From Bryobacterales bacterium (lineage in GTDB: Bacteria > Acidobacteriota > Terriglobia > Bryobacterales > Bryobacteraceae): a DNA stretch of 52,338 nucleotides. Each line of letters starts with the position of its first letter. The stretch's first letter is position 1. Location: NCBI GenBank assembly GCA_947467185.1, contig CANIHR010000003.1:1-52338 (forward strand), read 5' to 3'. A model generated the notes under the pieces. It was not told the DNA's origin. It ran no database searches and saw only the letters and a list, made by a program, of their open reading frames with translations. The position numbers were made by a program, and so were the translations under genes. Shown here in pieces: positions 1 through 8,643 of this stretch.

Positions 1-1
1 A

Positions 2-1219
2 GCCGACCCCGCCGGAATGGAGAACCACCTGTCGCGTCCCGAATTTCAGGAAGCGCTGCGTGGCAAAGTGGGCACGGTGACGCGAAGCAGCAAGACACTC
101 GGCATCGACTTTCTATACCTTGCCCTGCCTATGGAGCCGGGGCCTGCACCGCACTACGCGCTCCGCCTCGCCATGCCGCTAAAGGCAGTCAATGAGGACA
201 TCCACACCATCCGCGCCCGCATTCTGCAGAGCGTGGCGCTGGCGTTCCTGCCGGCCGTGATCATCGCTGGTGTTCTGGCCCGCCGACTGGCTGGCCGCCT
301 TAGCGAAGTGATCGCCTACGCCGGCGAACTTGCCAACGGGAACTTCCAGGCTCGCCTGCCCGAAGTGGATTCCGGCGAAATCGGGATTCTGAGCCAGAAG
401 CTGAATGAGACCGGCGCGAAACTGGAGCGCACGGTGCAACAACTGCAGACCGAACACGCGGAACTCGACCGTCTGGAACGGGTTCGCCGCGATTTCGTCA
501 TCAACGTCTCGCACGAGTTGCGAACTCCGCTGGCCTCGATTCAGGGGTATGCAGAGACCCTCATCGACGGCGCGCTCCACGACGAAAAGAACAATCTTCG
601 TTTCCTCAACATCATCCGGCACAACGCGGAGCGTCTGACCGGGCTCACGGCCGATCTGCTCACACTTTCGCGCCTCGAACTGCGCACCAAGGAGTTCCGT
701 TTCGCGTCGTTCCACACCGGTGAGCTCCTGGGTGGCGTAGTGGATACCATCCGCCCCATCGCCGCCCGCAAGAACATCACCATCCAGCAGGATGAAGGCG
801 AAGCCGGCAGCGAAGTGTTCTGCGATTCCGAAGCCTTCTACCAGGTCGTCAGCAATCTGCTGGATAACGCGGTGAAGTACACCCCGCAGGACGGCACCAT
901 CGGCGTTGGCTTCCGTCCGATCTCCAAACCAGACGGCGCGTCCATGATCGAGTTCTACGTTCGCGATACCGGCATGGGCATTCCGGCGGAAGACCAGTCC
1001 CGCCTGTTCGAACGCTTCTACCGCGTGGATAAGGCCCGCAGTCGCGAACTGGGCGGCACCGGCCTGGGCCTTGCGATTGTAAAGCACCTGGTTCGCGCTC
1101 ATGGCGGGGATGTTCGCGTGGAGAGCGAGATTGGGCAGGGTTCCACGTTCTTTTTCACCCTTCCGGTTGACGATGTGGGCATTCCGGAGCAGGCTCCGGC
1201 GTCCGCGGCCATCGTTTGA
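2..1219 (+). CDS. Sensor histidine kinase, PhoR-like (5' partial)
   Basis: Membrane-bound two-component sensor kinase that would autophosphorylate on histidine and pass the phosphate to a response regulator outside the window. The frame is open to the left edge, so the first transmembrane segment and part of the periplasmic sensor are missing. What remains is the end of the sensor, a membrane helix followed by a HAMP linker, the H-box SHELRTPL (His codon at 512), the N-box NLLDNAVKYTP, then DTGMGIP, FERFYRVDKAR and GGTGLGLAIVKHL of the ATPase domain. An internal ATG at 17 exists but would leave a sensor without its first helix. The layout matches PhoR/VicK kinases; the signal sensed cannot be read. 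Confidence 0.9.
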   Translation, partial: ADPAGMENHLSRPEFQEALRGKVGTVTRSSKTLGIDFLYLALPMEPGPAPHYALRLAMPLKAVNEDIHTIRARILQSVALAFLPAVIIAGVLARRLAGRLSEVIAYAGELANGNFQARLPEVDSGEIGILSQKLNETGAKLERTVQQLQTEHAELDRLERVRRDFVINVSHELRTPLASIQGYAETLIDGALHDEKNNLRFLNIIRHNAERLTGLTADLLTLSRLELRTKEFRFASFHTGELLGGVVDTIRPIAARKNITIQQDEGEAGSEVFCDSEAFYQVVSNLLDNAVKYTPQDGTIGVGFRPISKPDGASMIEFYVRDTGMGIPAEDQSRLFERFYRVDKARSRELGGTGLGLAIVKHLVRAHGGDVRVESEIGQGSTFFFTLPVDDVGIPEQAPASAAIV

Positions 1220-1278
1220 CCCCGAAACGCAATGAAACGAAACCCATTTCGACCTCCGTTCGTTGCAGAATAGTAGTG

Positions 1279-2088
1279 ATGCGTCAAAAAATCGGCTCAA
1301 TCCTCGTAGCGTTGTGCCTTTGCGGGTCTCTCCGTGCCGGCACGCTTCTCGAAGAAGGCTACAGGCACATGTACAATCTGCAGTTCAGCGAGGCCCACCG
1401 GGTCCTCGCCGAGTACATCCGCCAGAAGCCAGACGATCCCATGGGGCCGGTCGCCGATGGTGCCGCGTACCTCTACTCGGAATTCGACCGTCTTCGCATT
1501 CTGCAGTCTGAACTGTTCACTGAGACTTCCAAATACAACCAACTGGGCAAGCCGGCGGCTGATCCGAAGGTGAAGGCGGCCTTTCAGGCGTCGCTCGAAA
1601 AGGGGCGCACCCTGATTGAGAAGACACTACAGCAGAAGCCGGGTGACGGCAACGCTCTTTTCGCTTCCACCATCCGGCTGGGACTACGCGCGGATTACTT
1701 CGCCATGATTGAGCGCCGCGATCTGGCCGCGCTGGATGAAGTGAAGCAAAGCCGGGCGGTCTCCGAACAACTGCTTGCCAAATACCCGGAATATTACGAC
1801 GCCTACATCGCGGTCGGGGTGGAAAACTACCTGCTCAGTCTTCGCGCCGCACCCGTCCGCTGGCTCCTGAAGTTCAGCGGAGCACAGACCGACAAGCAAA
1901 CCGGTCTGGACAAACTACGCCTCACCGCAGAAAAAGGTCACTACCTGCTGCCTTACGCCAAGCTGATCCTCGCCGTCGCTGACATTCGCGACAACGCTCC
2001 TGCCCGAGCCCGGCAGAAGCTGGAATGGCTCGTCAATGAGTTTCCGCTGAACCGCCTGTACCGCGAGGAGCTGGCGAAGCTCCGCTAG
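1279..2088 (+). CDS. Secreted TPR-like protein of unknown function
   Basis: A 269-residue protein with a clear signal peptide (MRQKIGSILVALCLCGSLRAG), so probably periplasmic. The ATG at 1279 is chosen over an upstream in-frame ATG at 1216 because it places the signal peptide at the N-terminus. The mature part is all helical, with TPR-like patterns such as GYRHMYNLQFSEAHRVLAEYIRQKP and a C-terminal ARQKLEWLVNEFPLNRLYREEL. It has no catalytic motif. It begins 59 bp after the kinase gene and ends 16 bp before the type III polyketide synthase gene, so it is probably cotranscribed with the latter. A scaffold role is a guess. Confidence 0.75.
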   Translation: MRQKIGSILVALCLCGSLRAGTLLEEGYRHMYNLQFSEAHRVLAEYIRQKPDDPMGPVADGAAYLYSEFDRLRILQSELFTETSKYNQLGKPAADPKVKAAFQASLEKGRTLIEKTLQQKPGDGNALFASTIRLGLRADYFAMIERRDLAALDEVKQSRAVSEQLLAKYPEYYDAYIAVGVENYLLSLRAAPVRWLLKFSGAQTDKQTGLDKLRLTAEKGHYLLPYAKLILAVADIRDNAPARARQKLEWLVNEFPLNRLYREELAKLR

Positions 2089-2104
2089 CGGAACTTCCCA
2101 GTAA

Positions 2105-3175
2105 ATGCAGATTCTTGCGGTCGCCTCGGCCTTTCCGGAATATTACTACACCCAGCGTGAACTGATCGACGCGTTTATCCGGTACTGGGGGCCGCTGGTC
2201 GCGGAGTCCGGCCAGGATGCCCGCAAGATGCAGCTGTTCCACCACAATGTGGGAGTGGATGGCAGGTATCTGGCGCGCCCCATCGAAACCTACGTGAGCC
2301 TTACGTTTGGCGAAGCGAACGATATCTGGATTGAGACGGCTCACCGTTTGGGCGCCGAGGCTGTAACAACCGCACTTTCGCGTGCGGGCATCCGACCGGA
2401 CCAGCCCGGGGCGATTCTCTTTACCTCGGTCACCGGGGTTTCCAGTCCCTCGATTGATGCTCTGCTGGTCAACACCCTCGGCCTGTCGCGACACATCCGA
2501 CGCACCCCGATCTTCGGCCTGGGCTGTGTCGCCGGAGCTTCCGGCATTGCGCGCGCCGCCGATTACGTGCGGGCGTACCCCGATCAGTATGTGATTCTGC
2601 TCTCGGTGGAACTGTGCAGCCTGACGCTGCAGCGCGATGACGTATCCCCCGCCAACCTGATCTCGACCGGGCTGTTCGGAGATGGAGCTGCCGCGGTGAT
2701 CGTGGCGGGCAAGGACTGCCCGGTGACCACACCTTTGCCCGGCGTTCAGATCGTTGATACGCTGCCGACCTTCTATCCCGACACCGAAGACACCATGGGC
2801 TGGCGAATCTCGGAGAGGGGTTTCCGGATCATTCTCTCGCCCAACGTGCCGGATGTGATCGCGGAGAACGTCGGGCGTGATCTGAACGAGTTGCTGGCGC
2901 GCAATGGCCTGACCCGCGCCGACATCGGCAACTGGATTCTCCATACCGGCGGCCCGAAAATCCTGCGCGGAACACAACATGCGCTGGGTATTACCGAGGC
3001 TGACCTGGCCACCACCTGGGATTGTTTGCGGCGCATGGGGAATCTGTCATCGGCCTCCGTTTTGATGGTGCTGGAAGAGACGATGCTGCATCGCCGACCC
3101 GCGCCGGGTACCTGGAGCATACTGGGAGCAATGGGTCCAGGTTTTTGCTCAGAATTGCTCCTGCTCCGATGGTGA
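2105..3175 (+). CDS. Type III polyketide synthase (chalcone/stilbene synthase family)
   Basis: A homodimeric ketosynthase that extends a CoA starter with malonyl-CoA units to make alkylpyrones, alkylresorcinols or similar products. Its 356 residues match the family's usual 350-400. The catalytic triad is visible as Cys141 in GLGCVAG, His280 in WILHTGGPK and Asn313 in RMGNLSSAS, plus the family's GLFGDGAAAV loop. The HTGGPK and GNLSSAS forms separate it from FabH. The next gene, 20 bp on, is a flavoprotein of the geranylgeranyl reductase type, a common partner of bacterial type III synthases that may reduce or hydroxylate the product. Starter and product are unknown. Family confidence is high. 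Confidence 0.9.
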   Translation: MQILAVASAFPEYYYTQRELIDAFIRYWGPLVAESGQDARKMQLFHHNVGVDGRYLARPIETYVSLTFGEANDIWIETAHRLGAEAVTTALSRAGIRPDQPGAILFTSVTGVSSPSIDALLVNTLGLSRHIRRTPIFGLGCVAGASGIARAADYVRAYPDQYVILLSVELCSLTLQRDDVSPANLISTGLFGDGAAAVIVAGKDCPVTTPLPGVQIVDTLPTFYPDTEDTMGWRISERGFRIILSPNVPDVIAENVGRDLNELLARNGLTRADIGNWILHTGGPKILRGTQHALGITEADLATTWDCLRRMGNLSSASVLMVLEETMLHRRPAPGTWSILGAMGPGFCSELLLLRW

Positions 3176-3195
3176 CTTCGCCGCTCTAAACCGCC

Positions 3196-4287
3196 ATGCC
3201 TGCTGACGCCGCCATTGTCGGAGGAGGTCCTTCGGGGTTGGCCGCTGCTATTGCGCTGCGGATACGCGGATTTTCGGTTGCGGTCTACGATGCGCGCCGT
3301 CCGCCGATCGACAAACCGTGCGGGGAGGGTTTTCTGCCCGGAACGGCTCCGGCGTTGCGGGAGCTGGGGCTGGAACTGGGGTCCTTGCCAGGCATCCCGC
3401 TGCGGGGAATTCGCTTCATTGGTGGGCACTCCAGTGCCGTCGCCGTTTTCCCGGTCCGGCAGGGTGAGGGCAGGGGAGTCCGGCGGACCGAACTGCATGC
3501 CGCGCTGGTGGCACGTGCGGAGGATCTGGGGGTTCAACTCAACTGGGATCATCCGGTGTCTTCGATGGAGGCCCTCGCGGAACGCTGGATAGTCGGCGCT
3601 GATGGCATTCAATCGCGAGTGCGACAGTGGGCGCATCTGGGGTGCACTGAGTACGATTCTGTGCGCTTCGGCTTTCAGCGGCACCTGGCGATGGCGCCGT
3701 GGTCGAACGAAGTGGAAGTCCACTGGGGTGCGCTGGGGCAGGCCTACGTTACGCCGGTGGGCGAAGGAGAAGTTGGGTTGGCGGCGCTAACGCACCACCA
3801 TGGCGTCCGGTTGCCGGAGATTCTGGCGGAACTGCCGCAGTTAACCGCACGGCTCCGCGGCGCACCGCTGACGGCCGACCGGGGGGCCATCACAGCGCGC
3901 CGGCGTCTGCGCCGGGTCACCAGCGGCAGAGTGGCGCTGATTGGGGATGCATCGGGTTCTGTGGACGCAATCACAGGTGAGGGGCTCTCGCTGGCCTTCC
4001 GACAGGCGACGCTGCTTGCCACCGCCCTCCAGGCGAATGATCTGGAAGTCTACGAAATCGGGCACCGCGCTCTTGCCCGGCGAGCACAGTTCATGGGAGC
4101 GCTGATGCTGCTGCTGGATCGTTCCCCGCTGCTTGCCCGCGTGACTCTCGCCACCCTGCAGGCAGCGCCACCTCTGTTCGCCGCCATGTTGCGGCTTCAT
4201 CTGGGCGAAGCTACTTCGCCGCCTTCCAGAACTGCGCAACCGGCAGGGCGCGAGGCGTCATCCGTGCGCGCAAAACAGAGCCCTTGA
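3196..4287 (+). CDS. FAD-dependent oxidoreductase, geranylgeranyl-reductase-like
   Basis: A flavoprotein monooxygenase/reductase of the UbiH/geranylgeranyl reductase superfamily. Visible are the N-terminal dinucleotide fold (IVGGGPSGLAAAIAL), the DKPCGEGFLP signature, GADGIQSRVR and the second FAD motif VALIGDASGSVDAITGEGLSLA. It lies 20 bp downstream of the type III polyketide synthase and probably acts on its product. Family similarity seems to end near residue 335 (RLHLGEA). The last 25 or so residues are Ser/Arg-rich and are encoded across the 77-bp overlap with the convergent LamG gene, so this tail may be a non-conserved read-through of antisense sequence. The substrate is unknown. Confidence 0.85.
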   Translation: MPADAAIVGGGPSGLAAAIALRIRGFSVAVYDARRPPIDKPCGEGFLPGTAPALRELGLELGSLPGIPLRGIRFIGGHSSAVAVFPVRQGEGRGVRRTELHAALVARAEDLGVQLNWDHPVSSMEALAERWIVGADGIQSRVRQWAHLGCTEYDSVRFGFQRHLAMAPWSNEVEVHWGALGQAYVTPVGEGEVGLAALTHHHGVRLPEILAELPQLTARLRGAPLTADRGAITARRRLRRVTSGRVALIGDASGSVDAITGEGLSLAFRQATLLATALQANDLEVYEIGHRALARRAQFMGALMLLLDRSPLLARVTLATLQAAPPLFAAMLRLHLGEATSPPSRTAQPAGREASSVRAKQSP

Positions 4288-4864
4288 AGTAATCAACTTT
4301 GGTGTAACGCACGCCCACGGAAGTGCCTCCCGCCTTTTGCGGTTCCAGTTTCACCGCCCCCGACCCTTCCAGCACGCCATCCACGTAGTTCCGCAATTCC
4401 TTGCCGTCGTACACGGTGGCCGCGTGATACCACTGGCCCAGCGGATGCAGCTTTGTCCGGTCCATCAGGGCTTTGGAGTCCGCTCCGCCTTTGGCGAAGC
4501 TGTCCAGACACCACTGGTCGCCGATCACACGGATTTCAAACAGCATGCGGTTATCCGAGCCTTCTTCCTGGAAATGGAAGAAGCGCTGCTCCGGCTTGCC
4601 CCCGGCCTCGGGACGGAAGATGACCTCCCAGGTCCAGGTGTCAGCCCCGGCCAGAGGGTGCACCTTCAGAAACAGCGCGTCATCCACGCCGTTGAACTGT
4701 ACCGCCTTGCCGTGGGGCGTCGCGATCGCTTTCGGATTACCGAGTACCGTCGCCACGTTACCGCCGATGGCTTTCACGTTGTCGAACTTCCAGGTCTTTT
4801 GCGCCGGAACAGCGGCTGCCAGCGCAGCGACGCAAACGGCGGTAATAAGCAGAGGCGTTTTCAC
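4211..4864 (-). CDS. Secreted LamG/concanavalin-like domain protein
   Basis: A 217-residue exported protein with a signal peptide (MKTPLLITAVCVAALAAAVPAQ) followed by one LamG-type jelly-roll domain: AVQFNGVDDALFLKVHPLAG, WTWEVIFRPEAGG, HAATVYDGKELRNYVDGVLEG and the closing RMTPRALPVAQF are typical of this fold. Such domains usually bind glycans or proteins. The start is GTG at 4864 and overlaps the stop of the 618-aa gene as GTGA, so translation is probably coupled; this is the last gene of the five-gene operon. Its 3' end overlaps the convergent flavoprotein gene by 77 bp, and its own C-terminus looks like the natural domain end. Confidence 0.85.
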   Translation of the reverse strand: MKTPLLITAVCVAALAAAVPAQKTWKFDNVKAIGGNVATVLGNPKAIATPHGKAVQFNGVDDALFLKVHPLAGADTWTWEVIFRPEAGGKPEQRFFHFQEEGSDNRMLFEIRVIGDQWCLDSFAKGGADSKALMDRTKLHPLGQWYHAATVYDGKELRNYVDGVLEGSGAVKLEPQKAGGTSVGVRYTKVDYFKGSVLRARMTPRALPVAQFWKAAK

Positions 4865-6717
4865 CAGATGTAATCCTTCGCAATCTCGCGTTTGTCGTAG
4901 CCATCCAGCACATGGACCACGCGCAGCTTCTTCATAGTGGTGGGCGAAAGCTGCCCCACCGGCAGGTAGACAATGGTCCGCCCGAACCGCTCCGCAATAT
5001 TCCGGAAAATGGAGCGCGGCGGTTTGGCGGCAGCATAGACCACGTACTTGTGAATCGAATAATCGAGCCCGGCCAGCAGCAGACGCTCAGCTTTGCTCTC
5101 GGCCAGGTCGTAGTCGGGGTCAGCCCAGACGTCGTACATGCGCCGGGCCGGCAGACTCATCAGGAACCCGCCGTATTCCCCGCGCCCGATCCCCGGGCCC
5201 ACCATGTGATCGAATGGCGGCGTCGAGTAGAACGCCATATCGCTCTCGTTCTGGTGCTCCCCGAGCCAGGTCGTCATGTAGTTATAGCGCTCGTCCCGTT
5301 CGCCATCAAAGATCACGATAACCGAGCCGACATCACCCTGCACTTTGCGGCTGTTCCGGACGAAGATCCGGCCTTCGTGCCAGTTGCGCACGGTCTCGCG
5401 GACATCCACGCCATCAAGCAGGGAGGTGGTGAAGGGTTCCACCGTGCTGCGTTCGTCCGAGAGCATGCCCTTGCCCTTTTTTTTGAGGAAGCGGCCAAAA
5501 TCCTCGATAACCAGATCTTCCGGTGGGTACGAGCAGATATTGTTGCCGTTAACCTCCGACGCCCACTCGCCGGCCGTCTTTTCCTTCTTCCGCTTCTTCA
5601 GGCCCGGGACCGTCATGCGCCGCCGCGTGCTCGGCAAACGCCGCCGCAGCTTGATCCGTTGGGTATCCGTCCAGATTTCTTCGCCCGACAGATTCGCCGT
5701 CTCCACATCGGACTCGGTCTCCTGCCAGGAATAGCGCGTCGCCGTCTCCCAGGTGTCCCAGGCGAAGTTTTCATCCACAATCGACCGGGCGGCGATGGTG
5801 ATGTCATACAGCGAGGCCGTCATATCCCGGTGAGCGACGGCCAGGTTACGCGTGTACCGGGCCAGGAGCCGCCGCTGCCAGTGCTGCATGGTCTCGCCCG
5901 TATTCACTTGCCAGGCCTCCGCAGCCTCGCGGAACAGGGCAAACTGGACCCTCCGGCGGTCGATGCTCTCGCGGTCCGCCATGGTTTCGCGAAAACGCTC
6001 GTAACGCTCCTGCAGAAAGGGATATTCGTTCGTGATTTCGCCCAGGCAATCCGGGTGTGGATTCAGCAGCCGTGGCCTCTCACGGAACCGCGATTTCGGC
6101 TCCTCCTGCGGCACTTCCATTGCTTCCAGCACGGGATCCAGCAGGTTCAGCGAAATCACCACCAGGGTCTCGGCAAAGGGGTCCGCACCCTGCAGTTTCC
6201 AGGCGATGCCCGCCGCAAAGGCGGTACCTTCCTCGCTGCGTGGCTGCGGGTGCAGGCGCCACGCTTCGGTGTACTGTTCAATGGAGATCGTATTCAGCGC
6301 GTAGGAATCCGGATAGGAGGCGTGCAGGTGGGGCCGCTCGGCGGAATCGGGGTCGATGAAGATGACTTCTGCGCCGATCTCTTGTGCCGTCCGGATCGCC
6401 TCAATAAATGGATCGCAGGGCTCCACGGGCACGTAGACGGCGGTATCGAAGTCCTCATCGCCGTCCCGCTGCGGCTTGTATGTATTGTCCTGATACACGA
6501 TCACCGAAAGTGCGGGCAGACGCTCGACGGCGCGCAGGAACAGGCGCTCCAGCGTGGCCGGAAGCTCTACCGCGACAATCTGCGGACGCTCCGTCAGAAT
6601 TCGCCGCCGCACCTCCGCCGCGAACTCCGTGCGGCCCGGGGCGACGGGAAGCCAGGAGCATTTCCCGCGCTTCAGGCCGAGGAAATCAGGAAGCTGTGGT
6701 TCTCGCTCGTCTGGCAT
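4861..6717 (-). CDS. Large MoxR-partner protein of unknown function (possible TraB/ChaN-like N-terminus)
   Basis: A 618-residue soluble protein that I do not recognise as a named family. The first 70 residues contain EVRRRILTERPQIVAVELPATLERLFLR, which resembles the 'PdvVavEL' strand-helix of TraB/ChaN-like folds, although the usual GTxH start is absent. The middle (about 240-360) is helical and Arg/Trp-rich, a basic stretch (VPGLKKRKKEK) follows, and the C-terminal 200 residues form a mixed domain with VGSVIVIFDGERD and FGRTIVYLPVGQ. ATG 6717 is preferred to 6777 because it overlaps the MoxR stop by only 32 bp. There is no signal peptide or membrane helix. MoxR ATPases often pair with a large client-recognition protein; here the usual VWA gene is missing. 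That role is inference. Confidence 0.7.
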   Translation of the reverse strand: MPDEREPQLPDFLGLKRGKCSWLPVAPGRTEFAAEVRRRILTERPQIVAVELPATLERLFLRAVERLPALSVIVYQDNTYKPQRDGDEDFDTAVYVPVEPCDPFIEAIRTAQEIGAEVIFIDPDSAERPHLHASYPDSYALNTISIEQYTEAWRLHPQPRSEEGTAFAAGIAWKLQGADPFAETLVVISLNLLDPVLEAMEVPQEEPKSRFRERPRLLNPHPDCLGEITNEYPFLQERYERFRETMADRESIDRRRVQFALFREAAEAWQVNTGETMQHWQRRLLARYTRNLAVAHRDMTASLYDITIAARSIVDENFAWDTWETATRYSWQETESDVETANLSGEEIWTDTQRIKLRRRLPSTRRRMTVPGLKKRKKEKTAGEWASEVNGNNICSYPPEDLVIEDFGRFLKKKGKGMLSDERSTVEPFTTSLLDGVDVRETVRNWHEGRIFVRNSRKVQGDVGSVIVIFDGERDERYNYMTTWLGEHQNESDMAFYSTPPFDHMVGPGIGRGEYGGFLMSLPARRMYDVWADPDYDLAESKAERLLLAGLDYSIHKYVVYAAAKPPRSIFRNIAERFGRTIVYLPVGQLSPTTMKKLRVVHVLDGYDKREIAKDYIW

Positions 6718-7528
6718 AGCGCAGCGCTTCCTCACCCAGGATCTGCAATACGGACATCTCCAGCGCCAGTCGCTCATGCGCCGGTTCGGTGGCTAAGGCA
6801 CCCAGCTTGATCGCATAGCGGGCGATGTTGATTCCGTCGCGAACGCTGTAACGCTCATCGTGCGCGTGCGCCTGCTCCAGAAAATCCGCCACGTACTGCA
6901 GGACACCGTCTTCCGCAAACGGGATGTTTTCACGGAGAATCTGCAGTTCTTCGTCCTTCTCCGGGAAGTCGATCAGAATCTGAGGCTGCAACCGCGAGTG
7001 GATGTATTCGGGTAATTCAAACGTGGAGGCGTCATCGTTCATGGTCGCCACCAGGCGGAAATTCGGATGAGCCTTGATCTTTATACCCGCGATGATGCTC
7101 TCCACATAGCGCCGGTTGTCGAGAAGCGGTGCCAGACTGGCCCAGCTTTTCTCGCTCATGCGGTTGCCTTCGTCGAGAATCGCGACGCCACCCAGCACCA
7201 TCGCTGAAACCAGCGGGGATGCCACATAACGCAGGCTGCCTTCGCCCTCAATCACCGGGGTAATGATCAGATCTTCCGGGCGCGTATCGAGCGTGGCCTG
7301 CATGATGAAGACGTCGCGCCCCATCCTCTTTGCCGCCGCATACGCCAGCGTGGTCTTACCCACGCCTGGTTTGCCGATCAGCCGTGGACTCATCGGGACA
7401 TCGGACTCGGTAACCACCATCCACGCAGCCAGCAACTGCCGCATCAGCTCTTCCTGGCCCACCCAGCGGACGGCCAGTTCATCGGGATGTGCCAGGTGCA
7501 GCGTTACGCCTTCTAAGTGAACTTTCAT
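6686..7528 (-). CDS. MoxR-family AAA+ ATPase
   Basis: A 280-residue AAA+ ATPase with Walker A GKPGVGKTT (residues 52-60), Walker B AILDEGNRM (Asp119-Glu120), sensor-1 region FRLVATMND and an arginine-bearing helix. MoxR proteins are chaperone-like remodelers that mature or insert cofactors into partner proteins, usually with a VWA protein encoded next door. Here the neighbour is a 618-aa protein instead, overlapping by 32 bp. The upstream TIGR03790 gene ends 10 bp before this start. The length is slightly short for MoxR (about 300-330 residues), with a compact lid. Function in this operon is unknown, but the ATPase assignment is firm. Confidence 0.88.
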   Translation of the reverse strand: MKVHLEGVTLHLAHPDELAVRWVGQEELMRQLLAAWMVVTESDVPMSPRLIGKPGVGKTTLAYAAAKRMGRDVFIMQATLDTRPEDLIITPVIEGEGSLRYVASPLVSAMVLGGVAILDEGNRMSEKSWASLAPLLDNRRYVESIIAGIKIKAHPNFRLVATMNDDASTFELPEYIHSRLQPQILIDFPEKDEELQILRENIPFAEDGVLQYVADFLEQAHAHDERYSVRDGINIARYAIKLGALATEPAHERLALEMSVLQILGEEALRYARRARTTAS

Positions 7529-7538
7529 ATGTCTTTCT

Positions 7539-8636
7539 CTACGGTGCCAGCTTCATCAGGGGGTCGCCCAGAACAACTGTCATCCAACTGACCGCCGGAA
7601 TTCCCAGATAAACGCTCTCCGCCAGATTTCGCCCGGCAGCGTAAGCCGGCAGGATCAGGTCCGGGCGGGGGCAGTAAGCGAGGAACGGCTCCAGCACCTG
7701 CCCTGTGGCAGCGCTGGCTCCTTCATGAATGTAGTCGGCGGCCAGCGTCTGTGGTCCCCCGGCCCACCACGATTTTTTATCGCCCCAGTTGCCCAGCGTC
7801 CAGTCGTCGGGCGGTTTGCGCATGCTGCGGCCATCGGTGGATACAAACTCGGTTGCGATGGCGCCTGGCAGCCAGCCCAGGTGTACGTTCCGCTTCGTTC
7901 GCGCTTTGTCGTTGGATCCCCAGGAAGCGTAGCCGATCACGTCCGGAACGTTCTCCAGGACTGCGGCCGTCTCTTCCAGCACGACCCGGCTTTTCGGCAA
8001 TAAAAGAGCGGAGGTCCGCAGCCACTGGTTGCCGGGCGTTTCATTGTCGGCGCGCAGGTCGATGGCGAAACGACCCGAATTGCGAGCCCGCAGACCGCGG
8101 TCTATCATTGCCTTTACCTCGCTAACGTTCCAGGCGTCCAGACGCGTCACCAGGTACATCGGGAACGTCGGATGGCGGAATGGCGTGTCGCGCTGGCGAA
8201 AGAATGGATTCGGAATCGGGCCGTCGAGCGGCACGGTGGTACCCCGCATCTTGCTGTAGAGCAGGGTCAGTTCCGAATCGACGGCGGCACCATCGGTCTG
8301 TGGCTCGGGTTTGCCCGGCGCACCCCACATGCGCAGCGGGATACCCAGGGTGAGCACAATGTACAGAACCTTTTCCGTGAGGCCCCTCATCCGCAGACAT
8401 CCGCCAATCGCGGCCTCAATCTGCTTGTCGTACGCGGGACGGAGGATATCTTCCGTCGTTTCAGTGTCCAGGGTGCAGACGTTCAGTGGCGGAATGGCCC
8501 TCTTCTGCTGGTAGTACTCGCCGATGGCGACGGAATCAGCCGAGCGCCGATTGACGACCAGCAGGACGTTATCGGGAGTCTGAGCGGCAACTGCCCCGAC
8601 CAGCAGTGCGGCGGCAGCAATGATCCGGGCGGTCAC
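7539..8636 (-). CDS. TIGR03790 family secreted protein
   Basis: A 365-residue exported protein starting at GTG 8636 with a signal peptide (MTARIIAAAALLVGAVAAQ). The opening DNVLLVVNRRSADSVAIGEYYQQKRAIPPLNVC, the segment LYIVLTLGIPLRM, the central GYASWGSND and the C-terminal SVYLGIPAVSWMTVVLGDPLMKL match my memory of the TIGR03790 family, which is found in acidobacteria, planctomycetes and related soil bacteria and has no known activity. The WGSND...GAIATEFVSTDGRS region suggests a caspase/gingipain-like fold, but I do not claim catalysis. It lies 7 bp after the cytochrome gene and 10 bp before the MoxR gene, hence in the same operon. Confidence 0.8.
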   Translation of the reverse strand: MTARIIAAAALLVGAVAAQTPDNVLLVVNRRSADSVAIGEYYQQKRAIPPLNVCTLDTETTEDILRPAYDKQIEAAIGGCLRMRGLTEKVLYIVLTLGIPLRMWGAPGKPEPQTDGAAVDSELTLLYSKMRGTTVPLDGPIPNPFFRQRDTPFRHPTFPMYLVTRLDAWNVSEVKAMIDRGLRARNSGRFAIDLRADNETPGNQWLRTSALLLPKSRVVLEETAAVLENVPDVIGYASWGSNDKARTKRNVHLGWLPGAIATEFVSTDGRSMRKPPDDWTLGNWGDKKSWWAGGPQTLAADYIHEGASAATGQVLEPFLAYCPRPDLILPAYAAGRNLAESVYLGIPAVSWMTVVLGDPLMKLAP

Positions 8637-8643
8637 GGTGCCT

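Noticed and set aside
179-1300. A 373-codon open frame on the minus strand
   Set aside because: Antisense to the histidine kinase, which has all its motifs intact.
4912-6810. A 632-codon open frame on the plus strand
   Set aside because: It is the antisense of the 618-aa MoxR-partner gene; its product is His/Arg/Pro-rich without family motifs, as expected from the GC-rich opposite strand.
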